52,031 nucleotides of DNA from Lautropia sp. SCN 69-89 (GCA_001724855.1 MEED01000004.1:1-52031), one strand, 5' to 3'. Numbered from the stretch's first letter, positions 37,457 through 47,046 are shown. Notes: generated from the sequence alone by a model not told the origin. Numbers and translations are program-made.

Positions 37457-38883
37457 TCACGACGCGCTGGAGTGGTCCGCGCGGGGGAAGCCGATCTCGA
37501 AGCGGGTGCAACCGTCGATCGACGACACGCCGATCGTCCCCCGATGTGCGTCGACGATCGACTTCGTGATCGCGAGACCGAGGCCGGCGCCGTCGCTGCC
37601 CTGGGCGCGCGAGGCGTCGACGCGGTAGAAGCGGTCGAACAGCCTCGGCAGGTGCGCGGGGTCGATCGCCGGGCCGGGGTTTTCCACGCTGACCCGGACC
37701 GCCGCGTCGTCGCTGCCGGCGATCGTCACCCGCACCGTGCCGTTCTCCGGCGTGTGGCGGATGGCGTTCGACAGCAGGTTGCTCAGCGCGCGCCGGATCA
37801 TCAGCTTGTCGCCCTGGACGACGCCCTCGCCGAGCAGCGACAGGCCAACGCCGCGTTCGTCGGCGAGCACGTCGTAGTAAGCGAACAGCTCGCGGACTTC
37901 GTCGGCCAGCGCCACTGGCTGGCTGTCGGGAACGAGCAGTCCGTGATCGGCGTGCGCGAGGTAGAGCATGTCGGCGATGGTCCGGGCGAGGCGCTCATGC
38001 TCCTCGAGGTTCGAGTACAGCACCTCCCGGTACTCGTCGGCGGAACGCGTCTTCGACAGGACGACCTGCGTCTCCATCATCAGGTTGCCGATCGGCGTGC
38101 GCAGCTCGTGCGCAGCTCGTGCGCAAGGTCCGACGAAAACTCGGACAGGCGACGGAACGAGTCCTCGAGCCGCTCCAGCATCCCGTTGTAGGCCGTGGCC
38201 AGTTCGGTCAGTTCCCCGGGGAACGATTCCACCGGAATCCGTTCGCCCAGGCGCCGCGCGGAGATGCCCTGGGTGACGCGCGCCATCCGATGAAGCGGCG
38301 CGAGGCCGCGCCGGGCGGCGAGCCAGCCGAGCAGCGCCGCGAATCCGACGCCGGCGCCGATGGCCCACCAGAGCTGCGCGTGGAATCGAGCCAGGAAATC
38401 GCGGTGATGGCTGATGTCCAGTGCGATCGTCACGATCGCCGGCGGCGCGCTCGTCGATCCGTTCCCGAGCGACGCGACGATCGTCCGGTAGACGTATCCG
38501 CCGTGCTCGATGACCCGCGCCGAGGCATCGCGAGGCGGTGCCTGCTGTGCCGCCAGCCGCGCGAGGGGCGCAGCGACGTGGTCCGCGTCCGAAGCGAACA
38601 GGGTGGCGCCGTCGGGTCCGGTGACGACGACCGAGAGCCCCGGATGCCCGATCAGCGCGTCCGAAAGTTCGGTTTGCGTGGCGGCGAGATTGTCGATCGC
38701 GCCGGGTTTCGCAAGCGCATGCCGGACCAGTTGCAGCTTGCCGTCCAGTTCGGCCTGGTCGAGCATTTCGAAATGTCCGGAGACGAGCAGGTCGACCACG
38801 TGACCGAACGCGAGCAACACCGTCACCGCGACTGCGGAGAAGAGGACCGTCAGGCGAGTGGTGATCGAGCGGGCGCGGATCAC
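37457..38883 (-). pseudogene. Heavy-metal sensor histidine kinase (CusS/IrlB type), frameshifted
   Basis: The gene begins at GTG 38883, overlapping the regulator's stop by 4 bp. The first frame gives two membrane segments, a periplasmic loop, HAMP (RMARVTQGISARRLGERIPVESFPGELTELA) and the H-box start SDLAHELRT, then runs out. From there the other frame continues with AHELRTPIGNLMMETQVVLS, the N, G1 and G2 boxes (NLLSNAIRHTPENG, GAGLGLAITKSIVDAHRG) to the stop at 37457. An exact 11-bp duplication (38103-38124) causes the shift; removing one copy restores one frame. As read, the kinase cannot be made whole, so the partner regulator loses its sensor. It ends 13 nt from copA's stop. Confidence 0.88.
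38103..38124. repeat. Exact 11-bp tandem duplication in the kinase H-box
   Basis: AGCTCGTGCGC is repeated back to back at 38103-38113 and 38114-38124 (plus-strand sequence). On the coding strand this repeats the codons around the phospho-accepting His-Glu-Leu-Arg. Removing one copy joins the two kinase frames exactly, checked by coordinate arithmetic. Confidence 0.92.
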
Positions 38884-39560
38884 GGAACTTCGGGTGCCTC
38901 GAGAACGTAGCCCATCCCGCGCACCGTGCGAACCAGCTTGGGCTCGAAGTCATCGTCGATCTTCGCGCGCAGGCGCCGAATCGCGACTTCGACCACGTTG
39001 GTGTCGCTGTCGAAGTTCATGTCCCAGACCTGGGAGGCAATCAGCGAGCGCGGCAGGATTTCCCCCTGCCGGCGCAACAGGAGTTCGAGCAGGGCGAACT
39101 CCTTGGCGGTCAGGTCGATGCGGCGGCCCGAGCGCGTCACGCGGCGGCGCAGCAGGTCGAGTTCGAGATCCGCGATTCGCAGGCTGGTCGATTCCCTGGG
39201 CTTGCCCCGGCGCAGCAGGGTACGCATCCGTGCGAGCAGTTCGGAGAAGGCGAACGGCTTGACGAGGTAGTCGTCGGCGCCCTGCTCGAGACCCCTGACG
39301 CGATCCTCGACGCGATCGCGCGCCGTGAGAAACAGGACCGGGACGTCCTTGCCTGCGCTGCGGATGTCGCGCAGCACCTGCCATCCGTCGAGACCGGGCA
39401 GCATGACGTCGAGCACCACCAGATCGTAGTCGCCATTGAGCGCTGCGTGCCGGCCTTCGATGCCGTCGCGAACGAGATCGGCGACGAACCCGGCCTCGGA
39501 AAGCCCCTGGCTCAGGTAGTCGCCCGTCTTGTGCTCGTCCTCGACGATGAGGATCTTCAT
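38880..39560 (-). CDS. Heavy-metal response regulator (CusR/CopR type, OmpR family)
   Basis: 226 residues from ATG 39560. The receiver domain has Asp51 in [14 protein letters not shown], with acidic DE at 8-9 and Lys in DDYLVKPF. The C-terminal winged helix ([60 protein letters not shown]) matches the heavy-metal branch (CusR, CopR, IrlR). It is transcribed away from the efflux operon and shares a CopR-like box in the 155-nt gap. Its kinase gene is frameshifted. Confidence 0.94.
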   Translation of the reverse strand: MKILIVEDEHKTGDYLSQGLSEAGFVADLVRDGIEGRHAALNGDYDLVVLDVMLPGLDGWQVLRDIRSAGKDVPVLFLTARDRVEDRVRGLEQGADDYLVKPFAFSELLARMRTLLRRGKPRESTSLRIADLELDLLRRRVTRSGRRIDLTAKEFALLELLLRRQGEILPRSLIASQVWDMNFDSDTNVVEVAIRRLRAKIDDDFEPKLVRTVRGMGYVLEAPEVP

Positions 39561-39625
39561 CGACGTTTCCGGGTTCGCGTCCTTGTTGCGGCCATTGTGC
39601 ACGGCGCCGCGGCCCGGTGGCGGCG

Positions 39626-39643
39626 GATTACGAAGATGTAATC
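39626..39643. promoter_or_regulatory. CusR/CopR-like box between cusR and the efflux operon
   Basis: Perfect dyad GATTAC-N6-GTAATC, fitting the ATTAC/GTAAT-type inverted repeats bound by copper and heavy-metal response regulators. It lies 66 nt before the regulator's start codon and 73 nt before the SHOCT gene, so it could serve both directions. Confidence 0.65.
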
Positions 39644-39715
39644 GGGAGGTCAGCTTCCGGTGGGGAACCGGGTCGCATCATCGTGCCATCGGATGCAGCT
39701 CGAGGGGGGATCGCA

Positions 39716-39967
39716 ATGATGTGGGGCGGGTACGACGGGTGGGGCTGGACGTGGGGCATGGGAATGGTCCATGGCCTGCTCTGGTGGGTGTTGGTGATCC
39801 TCGGAATCATCGTGCTCGTGCGCCTTCTCGGACGCAGTGCCAATCCGGCTTCGGGGCCGGCCGGGGCGCCCGGCGAGACGGCTCTCGACGTGCTGAAGAA
39901 GCGCTACGCGAACGGCGAGATCGGCAAGGCGGAGTTCGAGGAAAAGAGGCGTGACATCACGCAGTAG
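39716..39967 (+). CDS. SHOCT-domain small membrane protein
   Basis: 83 residues from ATG 39716, with GAGGGGGGA 5 nt upstream; a second ATG follows at once. The N-terminus is Gly/Trp/Met-rich (MMWGGYDGWGWTWGMGM), then one membrane segment (LLWWVLVILGIIVLVRLL), then a C-terminal SHOCT domain (LDVLKKRYANGEIGKAEFEEKRRDI). Such proteins often open metal-efflux operons. The stop overlaps the next gene by 17 bp. Confidence 0.85.
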   Translation: MMWGGYDGWGWTWGMGMVHGLLWWVLVILGIIVLVRLLGRSANPASGPAGAPGETALDVLKKRYANGEIGKAEFEEKRRDITQ

Positions 39968-41207
39968 CGCCGCGCGGCGCCGGGGGGCAACGCGTTCGCG
40001 AAGCGGCTGCCGCCGTGCAGGCATCGCGCTGGTGGCCTTGCTGGCCGGCGCGCTTCCCGCCAGCGCGCAAGGCCTCGCCGAGGCGTTCGATCGCGCGTGG
40101 GCGAATCATCCGCAGGCGGGCACCTGGGACGATCGCACGGCCGAGGCGCAGGCGCGCGCGGAGATCGCCGCCGGCATCACGCCCGGACCACCGGCGGTCT
40201 CGATGTCGACGCTGGACGACCGCCTGGGCCGCGATCGCGGCCAGCGCGAACTGGAGGTCGAACTGGCCGTCCCGCTGTGGTTGCCCGGGCAGAAGTCTGC
40301 GCAGGGTGAGCATGCCCGGGCCGCGATCGAAGAGGTCTCCGCGCGCCGCAACGGGCTGCGCTGGCAGCTTGCGGGCGAGTTGCGCCAGGCATGGTGGGCC
40401 GTCGCGGCGGCGCGCAACGCACAGGCGCTTGCCGGGCGTCGTGCGGCCAGCGCCCGCTTGCTGGAGGCGGATGTCGTGCGCCGCTTCGAGGCGGGCGACC
40501 TGGCGCGGATCGACGCCAACCTCGCCCGCGACGAGCGAATCGCCGCCGAGGCGGATCAGCTCGAAGCGGCCGCCGGCGTCGCCCGCGCCGAGACCGCGTA
40601 TCGCGCGCTGACCGGCAGCGAGCCGCCGGCGGCATTGTCCGAGGAGGATGCAGCGGCCGATTCCGCGAAGGCATACGGCATTCACCCAAGGCTCGAAGCG
40701 CTGGAGGCAATCGCGCGAGTCGTGCGCGCGCGCCTGGCGGTGACGGAGGCGAGCAGCCGCGCTGCGCCGGAGTTCGCGGTGCGCGTGGTGCGCGAGCGCG
40801 GCGACTTCGCCGAGCCGTTCGGAAACGCGGTGGGCGTGAAGCTGACGATCCCGTTCGCAGCCGGTCCACTTACGCGCCAGCTGGGTGCGGCGGGCCGGGC
40901 AGAGGTCGCGCAGGCCGAAGCCGAACTGGCGCGTGCGCGCGTGCAGACGCGGTTTGACGAGCAGCGTGCGCGCTCGGACCTCGAGGCGGCCGAAGGGCAG
41001 CTCGCGATGGCCTCGCAGCGCCGCGCGATCACCGCAGACAACCTGCGACTCGCGGAGAGGTCGTTCGCGCTCGGGGAGAGCGCGCTGTCCGCGCTGCTGC
41101 GCATGCGCGCCCAGGCCCTCGAAGCCGAAGCCTTCTTCGATCGCCAGCGGATCGCCCGTGCTGCCGCACGTTCGCGCCTGAACCAGGCGCTCGGAGTCAT
41201 GCCTTGA
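39951..41207 (+). CDS. Outer-membrane efflux protein (TolC family, CusC/CzcC-like)
   Basis: 418 residues from GTG 39951, inside the end of the SHOCT gene. The signal peptide ends ALPASAQG. Two long helical hairpins typical of TolC proteins are seen, e.g. LRQAWWAVAAARNAQALAGRRAASARLLEADVVRRFEAGDLARIDANLARDE and the matching C-terminal half. As the outer-membrane channel it would join the membrane-fusion protein and RND pump encoded downstream. The stop overlaps the TTG start of the next gene. Confidence 0.88.
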   Translation: MTSRSSAARRRGATRSRSGCRRAGIALVALLAGALPASAQGLAEAFDRAWANHPQAGTWDDRTAEAQARAEIAAGITPGPPAVSMSTLDDRLGRDRGQRELEVELAVPLWLPGQKSAQGEHARAAIEEVSARRNGLRWQLAGELRQAWWAVAAARNAQALAGRRAASARLLEADVVRRFEAGDLARIDANLARDERIAAEADQLEAAAGVARAETAYRALTGSEPPAALSEEDAAADSAKAYGIHPRLEALEAIARVVRARLAVTEASSRAAPEFAVRVVRERGDFAEPFGNAVGVKLTIPFAAGPLTRQLGAAGRAEVAQAEAELARARVQTRFDEQRARSDLEAAEGQLAMASQRRAITADNLRLAERSFALGESALSALLRMRAQALEAEAFFDRQRIARAAARSRLNQALGVMP

Positions 41208-41782
41208 GAACCCCCTGCGCATTCCCATTCCTGACCGCGATCGTCGTGTTTCTCGCGGGCGGCCTGCCGGGTACGGCGCTCGCCCACGAAGGGCACGATC
41301 ATGCCGACGCGCCCGTCCCGAGCGTCGCGGTCGCGCCGCGCGCGAGCGCCCTGACCGACGATTTCGAACTGGTCGCCGCGCTCGAAGACGGGCAGCTGAC
41401 GATCTACCTCGACCGCTTCGCGACCAACGAACCGGTGGCTGACGCGCAGGTCGAGGTCGACGAAGGCGCCGGCGCGATCGCCGCGCCGCAGATCGCGCCA
41501 GGCGTCTACCGCGTGCCCGGCGCGCGTTCGGCGGCACCTGGCAGCCATGCGCTGACGGTGTCGGTGCAGGCCGGCGACGTGTCCGACCTGCTGATGACCA
41601 CGCTGGACGTGCCGACGGTCTCCGGCTCGCCGCCGGCGCCCGGCGCCGGCGCACCGACCGTGGCGAGTGGCCGGGCGTCGCTGCCGCCATCCGTGATCTG
41701 GGGGGCGTCGGCTGCGGCAGTGCTCGCCGTCATCGCCGTCGTGGCCCGCCGCCGACGCGGCGATCGCGGCGACCGACGCTGA
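41204..41782 (+). CDS. Secreted HEGHDH protein of metal RND operon
   Basis: 192 residues from TTG 41204, overlapping the previous stop (TTGA). The signal peptide ends TALAHEGHDHADA, leaving a His-rich metal-binding N-terminus on the mature protein. A beta-sandwich-like domain follows (YLDRFATNEPVADAQVEVDEGAG, GVYRVPGAR, GSHALTVSVQ) and a C-terminal membrane segment with a basic tail. Proteins of this plan sit between the CzcC- and CzcB-like genes of many HME-RND operons; they may hand metal to the pump. Confidence 0.8.
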   Translation: MRTPCAFPFLTAIVVFLAGGLPGTALAHEGHDHADAPVPSVAVAPRASALTDDFELVAALEDGQLTIYLDRFATNEPVADAQVEVDEGAGAIAAPQIAPGVYRVPGARSAAPGSHALTVSVQAGDVSDLLMTTLDVPTVSGSPPAPGAGAPTVASGRASLPPSVIWGASAAAVLAVIAVVARRRRGDRGDRR

Positions 41783-41793
41783 CGGGAGGTCGA

Positions 41794-42849
41794 ATGCACA
41801 AGTTTCCGATGGTGGTCGGGGCGATCGCGGTATCGCTGGGCCTGCAGGCCGGCAGCGCCGCGGCACAGCGTCTGCCGGATGGCAGCGTCTTCGCCGCGAA
41901 GGCGGTGCAGCGGCAGATCGGCGTCCGCACGGTCGTCGCGGTGCCGGCCGAACATCCGGCGACGATCAGCCTGAACGGCAAGGTGGTGGCCGACCCCGGC
42001 GCCGGCGGGCAGGTGCAGGCCAGCCAGCCCGGCCGGATCGAGGCGCCCGCGACCGGCATGCCCACGCTCGGCATCAAGGTCGCCAGGGGGCAGATCCTCG
42101 CGTGGCTGCGGCCGACCCCGGGCAGCATCGAGCTCGGCAACCAGCGGGCGCAGCTCGCGGAGCTCGATGCGCAGCTTGCGATCGCCGAGCGTCGCTTCGC
42201 GCGACTGCAACAGCTCGACGGCGCGGTGCCGCGCAAGGACGTCGATGCGGCCGGCATCGAGCGCGATGCGCTGGCCAGGCGCCGCGCCGCGGTCGGCGCG
42301 GGCCTGTCCGCCCGCGAGCCGCTCCGTTCACCGGTGGCGGGCGTGATCAGCGTTGCCGCGGTCGTGCCGGGCCAGGTGGTCGACGCGAAGGAGTTGCTGT
42401 TCGGCGTGATCGACCCGCAAAGGATCGCGGTCGAGGCGCTCGCCTACGACGCGTTGCTGCTCGACGGCTTCTCGTCGGCCAGCGGGCGGGTGCCGGGCGG
42501 GGCGCTCGATCTGCGGTTCGTCGGCGGCGGGCGCCAGTTGCGCGAACAGGCGGTGCCGCTGCTGTTTCGCGTGGTGCCCGGGGCAACGCCGGTCGCGGTC
42601 GGGCAGCCGGTCGAGGTGGTGGCGAAGACGGCCCGGCGGACGAGGGGTGTCGCGCTGTCCCGCGCCGCGCTGGTGCGCGGCGCCACCGGCGAGTCGGCGG
42701 TGTGGATCCACGTCGAGCCCGAGCGCTTCGTGCGCCGCGACGTTCGCGTGCAGCCGCTCGACGCCGAGACCGTGCTGCTGACCTCGGGCGTCGAGGAGGG
42801 CGAGCGCATCGTCGTTGCCGGCGCGGCTTTGCTGGGGCAGGTCCGCTGA
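41794..42849 (+). CDS. RND efflux periplasmic adaptor (CusB/CzcB-like)
   Basis: 351 residues, signal peptide ending AGSAAAQ. Lipoyl-like halves flank a short alpha hairpin (LAELDAQLAIAERRFARLQQLDGAVPRKDVDAAGIERDALARRR), then SPVAGVISVAAVVPGQVVDAKELLFGVIDP and C-terminal barrel segments (ALSRAALVRGATGESAVWIHVEPERFVRRDVRV). It would bridge the RND pump and TolC channel. The reading frame is intact, in contrast to the pump gene that begins one base after its stop. Confidence 0.9.
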   Translation: MHKFPMVVGAIAVSLGLQAGSAAAQRLPDGSVFAAKAVQRQIGVRTVVAVPAEHPATISLNGKVVADPGAGGQVQASQPGRIEAPATGMPTLGIKVARGQILAWLRPTPGSIELGNQRAQLAELDAQLAIAERRFARLQQLDGAVPRKDVDAAGIERDALARRRAAVGAGLSAREPLRSPVAGVISVAAVVPGQVVDAKELLFGVIDPQRIAVEALAYDALLLDGFSSASGRVPGGALDLRFVGGGRQLREQAVPLLFRVVPGATPVAVGQPVEVVAKTARRTRGVALSRAALVRGATGESAVWIHVEPERFVRRDVRVQPLDAETVLLTSGVEEGERIVVAGAALLGQVR

Positions 42850-42850
42850 G

Positions 42851-45800
42851 ATGTTCGCCGCGATCGTCGGCGCGAGCCTGAAGAACCGGCTGATCGTCCT
42901 GGCCGCCTCGCTGCTGCTGGTGGCGTACGGCGCGATCACGCTGCGGCAGATGCCGGTCGACGTCTTTCCCGACCTGAACAAGCCGACGGTCACGCTGATG
43001 ACCGAGGCCGGCGGCATGGCGCCCGAGGAGGTCGAGCAACTGGTCACCTTCCCGATCGAGTCGAGCATGAACGGCATGCCCGGCGTCACGCGCGTGCGCT
43101 CGGTGTCGGGCGTCGGCCTTTCGATCGTCTACGTCGAGTTCGACTGGGGCTCGGACATCTACCGGAACCGGCAACAGATCGCCGAGCGCCTGAACCTGGT
43201 GCGCGAGCAATTGCCGGAGGGCATCGTGCCGCAGCTCGGGCCGATCTCGTCGATCATGGGCGAGATCCTGCTGCTTGCGCTGCCGGTCGACCCGGCCACG
43301 GCGAGCGCGATGCAGGTGCGCGAGTACGCGGACTGGGTGGTGCGGCCGAGGCTGCTCACGATCCCCGGCATCGCGCAGGTGATCGCGATCGGCGGCGAGG
43401 TGCGCCAGTACCGGGTCGAGATCGATCCCGCGCAGCTCAGGGCGCTCGCGGTCGGGCGCGAGAGCGTCGACGCCGCGCTTCGCGACTTCGGCGCCAACAC
43501 CAGCGGCGGCTTTCTCGAAGCGCAGGGCCGCGAGTACCTGATCCGGCAGATCGGGCGCACGACCCGCATCGAGGACCTTCGCAACCTGGTCGTGGCGGTG
43601 AGGAACGGCCAGCCGATCCTGCTCAAGCAGGTGGCCGACGTGCGGATCGCGCCCGCGGTCAAGCGCGGCGACGGCGGCTACGCCGGCAAGCCGGCGGTGG
43701 TCCTGTCGGTGCAGAAGCAGCCCGGCGCGGACAGCGTGACGCTGACCCGGGCGGTCGAGGCGGCGGTCGCGGAGCTCGCCAGGGGACGGCCGGAGGGCGT
43801 GCAGGCCCCGCAGTTCCTGTTCAGGCAATCGAACTTCATCGAGCATTCGGTCGGCAACGTCGTGGAGGCGCTGCGCGATGGCGCGATCCTGGTCGCCATC
43901 GTGCTGTTCCTGTTCCTGCTGAACCTGCGCACCACGCTGATCTCGCTGGCCGCGATCCCCCTGTCGCTGCTGGTGACCGCGCTGGTGTTTCGCTACTTCG
44001 GCCTGTCGATCAACACGATGACGCTGGGCGGCCTTGCGATCGCCATCGGCGAACTGGTCGACGATGCGGTGGTCGGCGTCGAGAACGTGCTGCGTCGCCT
44101 GAAGCTGAACCGGGCGCTGCCCGAGCCGAGGCCGGCGATCGAGGTCATCGGGAAGGCGACCCTCGAAGTGCGCACGGCGATCGTCTACGCCACCGGCATC
44201 ATCGTGCTGGTGTTCGTGCCGCTGTTCATGCTGCCGGGCATCGAGGGGCGCCTGTTCACGCCGCTCGGGCTCGCCTACATCGTGTCCATCCTCGCCAGCA
44301 TGGTGGTCTCGGTGACGGTGACGCCGGTGATGGCGTACTACCTGCTTCGCGACGCGACACATCTGGGCCAGCGCGACAGCCCGCTCGTCGCCCGACTGAA
44401 GGCACTGGACGCGAGGCTGCTCGGCTGGTCGTTCCGGCACGACCGCGTGCTGCTCGCGACCGCGGCGGCCCTCGTGGCGCTGGCCGCCGCGAGTATCGCG
44501 TACTTCCCGCGCTCGTTCCTGCCGCCGTTCAACGAGGGCACGCTCACCGTCAACGTGCTGCTCGACCCGGGCACGTCGCTCGCGGAGTCGAACCGGGTCG
44601 GCGCGCTGGCCGAGCGCCTGATCGCGCAGGTGCCAGAGGTCACTCAGGTCGGCCGGCGCACCGGCCGCGCCGAGTTCGACGAGCACGCGGAAGGCGTGCA
44701 CTACTCCGAGATCGACGTCGACCTCGAGGGCTCGGCGCGCAGCCGCGAGCAGGTCATCGAGGACATCCGCACGCGGCTCGCGGTGCTCCCGGCGGCCAGC
44801 AACGTGGGGCAACCGATCGCGCACCGGCTCGACCACCTGTTGTCGGGCGTGCGCGCGCAGATTGCGCTGAAGGTCTATGGCGACGACCTGGACACGCTGC
44901 GCGGGCTGGCGGCCGACCTGCGCGACAGGCTCGGGAAGATCGCGGGCGTCACCGACCTGCAGATCGAGAAGCAGGTGCTGATCCCGCAGGTCAAGATCCG
45001 CATCGACTACGAGCAGGCCGCGCGATACGGGGTCGCGCCGGGCGTGCTGCTGCGTTCCCTGCAGCAGATGATCGAGGGCGAGCGCATCACGCAGCTCGTC
45101 GACGGCAATCGCCGCTTCGACCTGGTGGTGCGCCTGCCGGAGCCCGCGCGCGGATGTCCCTTTGTCGCGGCTGGCGAGCATCGAGGACAGCGACGGGCCG
45201 AACCAGATCGGCCGCGAGAACGCGCGCCGGCGCATCGTCGTCTCGGCGAACACGGACGGCCGCGACATGGCAGGCGTGATTCGCGCGATCCGCGGCGAGC
45301 TCGCCGCGCAGGCGCTGCCCGAAGGCTACTTCACCGCGCTCGAGGGCCAGTTCCAGGCACAGGAGCAGTCGGCCCGGCTGATCGCCGCGCTCGCGCTCGT
45401 GTCGCTGTCGATGATCTACCTGGTGCTGTACAGCCGCTATCGATCCGCGGTGCTGACGCTGATCATCATGGGCAACATACCGCTGGCGCTGGTCGGCAGC
45501 GTGTTCGCGCTGTGGATATCCGGACAGCCCCTTTCGGTGGCCGCGTTGGTGGGCTTCGTGACGCTGACCGGGATCGCCACCCGCAACGGCATCCTGAAGA
45601 TCTCGCATTACGTCAACCTGTGCGCGTTCGAGGGCGAGCGCTTCGGCGACGCGATGATCACGCCGGTGCTGATGACCGCGCTGGTGGCGGCCTTCGCGCT
45701 GGTGCCGCTGCTGCTCTCGGCGGATGCACCCGGCAAGGAGGTGCTGCATCCGGTGGCTGTGGTGATCTTCGGCGGGCTGGTCAGCTCCACGCTGCTCGAC

Positions 45801-45887
45801 ACGCTGCTCACGCCGGTGATGTTCCGGCGCTGGGGCCGCCGGCCGCTGGAACGCCTGCTCGAAACGCGGGCAACCGAAAGTTTCTGA
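42851..45887 (+). pseudogene. Heavy-metal RND pump (CusA/CzcA family) with one frameshifting and one in-frame deletion
   Basis: Starts at ATG 42851 and is a normal HME-RND pump for about 767 residues (LRQMPVDVFPDLNKPTVTL, the TM4 motif GELVDDAVVGVENV, LPPFNEGTLTVNVLLDPGTSL). At 45150-45153, after VVRLPEPAR, the frame must change to continue with DVPLSRLASIEDSDGPNQIGRENARRR. The usual link of about 16 residues is missing, implying a deletion of length 2 mod 3 (about 47-50 nt). Further on, FGDAMI joins directly to TPVLMTALVAAFAL near 45657, where relatives have about eight more residues (RGSLERL-like), an in-frame loss. The final third (45162-45887) is open from a TTG. As read, no full pump can be made. 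A single base error would not explain the missing residues. Confidence 0.88.
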
Positions 45888-45910
45888 CGACCTCTGGAAA
45901 GGAGTGCCTG

Positions 45911-46345
45911 ATGGGAATCGCCCTGAAGATTTCCGCCGTGTTCGCCGCGGCGCTGCTGGCGGCGCAACCCGCCGCCGCGCACGACGAGAAGACGCTCGAT
46001 GCGATGCAGGCGCCGAATGGCGGGCAGATGCGGATGGCGGGCCCCCACCATTTCGAACTGGTGATCGACGGCGGCGCGACCGGGGCGGCCGAAAGTGCGG
46101 TCGCGGTCTACCTGTACGACCATGCCGATGCGAAGGTTCAGAGCGCCGGCGCGACCGGGACGGCCACGATCCTGTCGGGCAAGGGCAAGACGGTGGTGAT
46201 GCTGGTGCCGGACGGCGAGAACCGGATGAAGGGGGTCGGCCGCTATGCGTCGACACCGGACATGAAGGTCGCGGTCACGATCACCTTGCCCGGCCAGCCG
46301 GCCGCGCAGGCGCGGTTCACGCCCGGGCAGCGCGCACGCCATTAG
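45911..46345 (+). CDS. Periplasmic protein at the end of the metal-efflux operon
   Basis: 144 residues, AAAGGAG 8 nt before the ATG, signal peptide ending AAAHDEK. The mature part reads MQAPNGGQMRMAGPHHFELVIDG, AVAVYLYDHADAKVQSAGATGTATILSGKGKTVVMLVPDGENRMKG and VAVTITLPGQPAAQARFTPG. Met- and His-rich patches near the N-terminus could bind Cu or another metal. Genes like this commonly close HME-RND operons. It is not CusF by sequence. No named function. Confidence 0.75.
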   Translation: MGIALKISAVFAAALLAAQPAAAHDEKTLDAMQAPNGGQMRMAGPHHFELVIDGGATGAAESAVAVYLYDHADAKVQSAGATGTATILSGKGKTVVMLVPDGENRMKGVGRYASTPDMKVAVTITLPGQPAAQARFTPGQRARH

Positions 46346-46454
46346 ATCCCTCGCGGCGTGCCGCGTCGTCGGCGCGCCTGCGGGGATGTTCGGGTAGGCT
46401 GCAACCGGCGGCCCGGGTTCGGGCCGTCGGGACACGAGATCGAGGAGAAACGAC

Positions 46455-46931
46455 GTGAAGTTTCCGCGTGGCACGACGAGGCGCCGGACGTTGCTGCTCG
46501 GCGCACTGGCGGTCAGCGCGCCGGGCTGGGCGCTTGCGCAGTTCTCGCAGGGGCCGCTGGTCGAGGTCTGGAAGAGCCCGACCTGCGGCTGCTGCAAGGA
46601 CTGGATCGCGCACATGCAGGCCAACGGCTTCCGCGTGAAGGTCAACGAGACCGGCAATACGGCGGTCCGGGCGCGACTGAAGATTGCCGAGCGCTTCGGC
46701 TCCTGCCATACCGCCGTGGTCGATGGTTATGCGATCGAGGGGCACGTGCCTGCGAGCGATGTCCGCCGGCTCCTGAAGGAGCGCCCAAAAGCGATCGGGC
46801 TGGCCGTGCCGGGGATGCCGATCGGTTCGCCGGGCATGGACGGACCGGAATACCGTGGCCGCAGGGACGAATACGACGTGCTGCTGCTCAGGGCCGACGG
46901 CAGCGCTTCGGTCTATCGCCGCTACGCCTGA
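46455..46931 (+). CDS. DUF411 protein (CopG-like), Tat-secreted
   Basis: 158 residues from GTG 46455, with GAGGAGA upstream. The N-terminus TTRRRTLLLGALAV with cleavage near GWALAQ is a likely twin-arginine signal. The mature domain has the DUF411 pattern VEVWKSPTCGCCKDWIAHMQANGF (Cys44, 46, 47), SCHTAVVDGYAIEGHVPASD and AVPGMPIGSPGMDGPEY. DUF411 proteins (CopG in copper clusters) are periplasmic copper- or thiol-linked proteins. It lies 109 nt after the RND operon and belongs functionally to the copper island. Confidence 0.9.
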   Translation: MKFPRGTTRRRTLLLGALAVSAPGWALAQFSQGPLVEVWKSPTCGCCKDWIAHMQANGFRVKVNETGNTAVRARLKIAERFGSCHTAVVDGYAIEGHVPASDVRRLLKERPKAIGLAVPGMPIGSPGMDGPEYRGRRDEYDVLLLRADGSASVYRRYA

Positions 46932-46957
46932 TCGCGCCGGCTGGCCCTGGCGCGGTC
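46930..46957 (+). terminator. Hairpin after the DUF411 gene
   Basis: GATCGCGCC (46930-46938) can pair with GGCGCGGTC (46949-46957), nine pairs with one G-U, over the stop codon of the DUF411 gene. No T-tract follows. Confidence 0.4.
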
Positions 46958-46989
46958 GATGAGGCGCGCGCCGTAAAGTTCGACGGGTA

Positions 46990-47018
46990 TTGACTCGCGA
47001 GAGCCGGGTCGATAGATT
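46990..47018 (+). promoter_or_regulatory. Sigma-70 promoter of the tetR-dsrE-tusA unit
   Basis: TTGACT (46990-46995), an exact 17-nt spacer and TAGATT (47013-47018). The TTG at 46990 is also the first possible start of the long open frame, but the promoter reading is better because a TetR-type operator follows immediately. Confidence 0.75.
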
Positions 47019-47037
47019 AGAACGAACATTCGTTCTA
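47018..47037. promoter_or_regulatory. TetR-type operator
   Basis: Perfect palindrome TAGAACGAA-ca-TTCGTTCTA, touching the last base of the -10 box and ending 9 nt before the chosen tetR start. Binding here would block RNA polymerase, so negative autoregulation by the adjacent TetR protein is likely. Confidence 0.8.
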
Positions 47038-47046
47038 GAGCCTCCA

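Noticed and set aside
38103-38124. Programmed frameshift in the sensor kinase
   Set aside because: No slippery heptamer is seen; the exact 11-bp duplication explains the shift fully.
42347-45268. Minus-strand open frame of 973 codons opposite cusA
   Set aside because: Shadow of the RND pump gene; product is low-complexity and without ribosome site or motif.
46990-47046. N-terminal extension of the TetR gene from TTG 46990
   Set aside because: This TTG is the -35 box of a good promoter, and the operator would fall inside the gene; TetR homology starts later.
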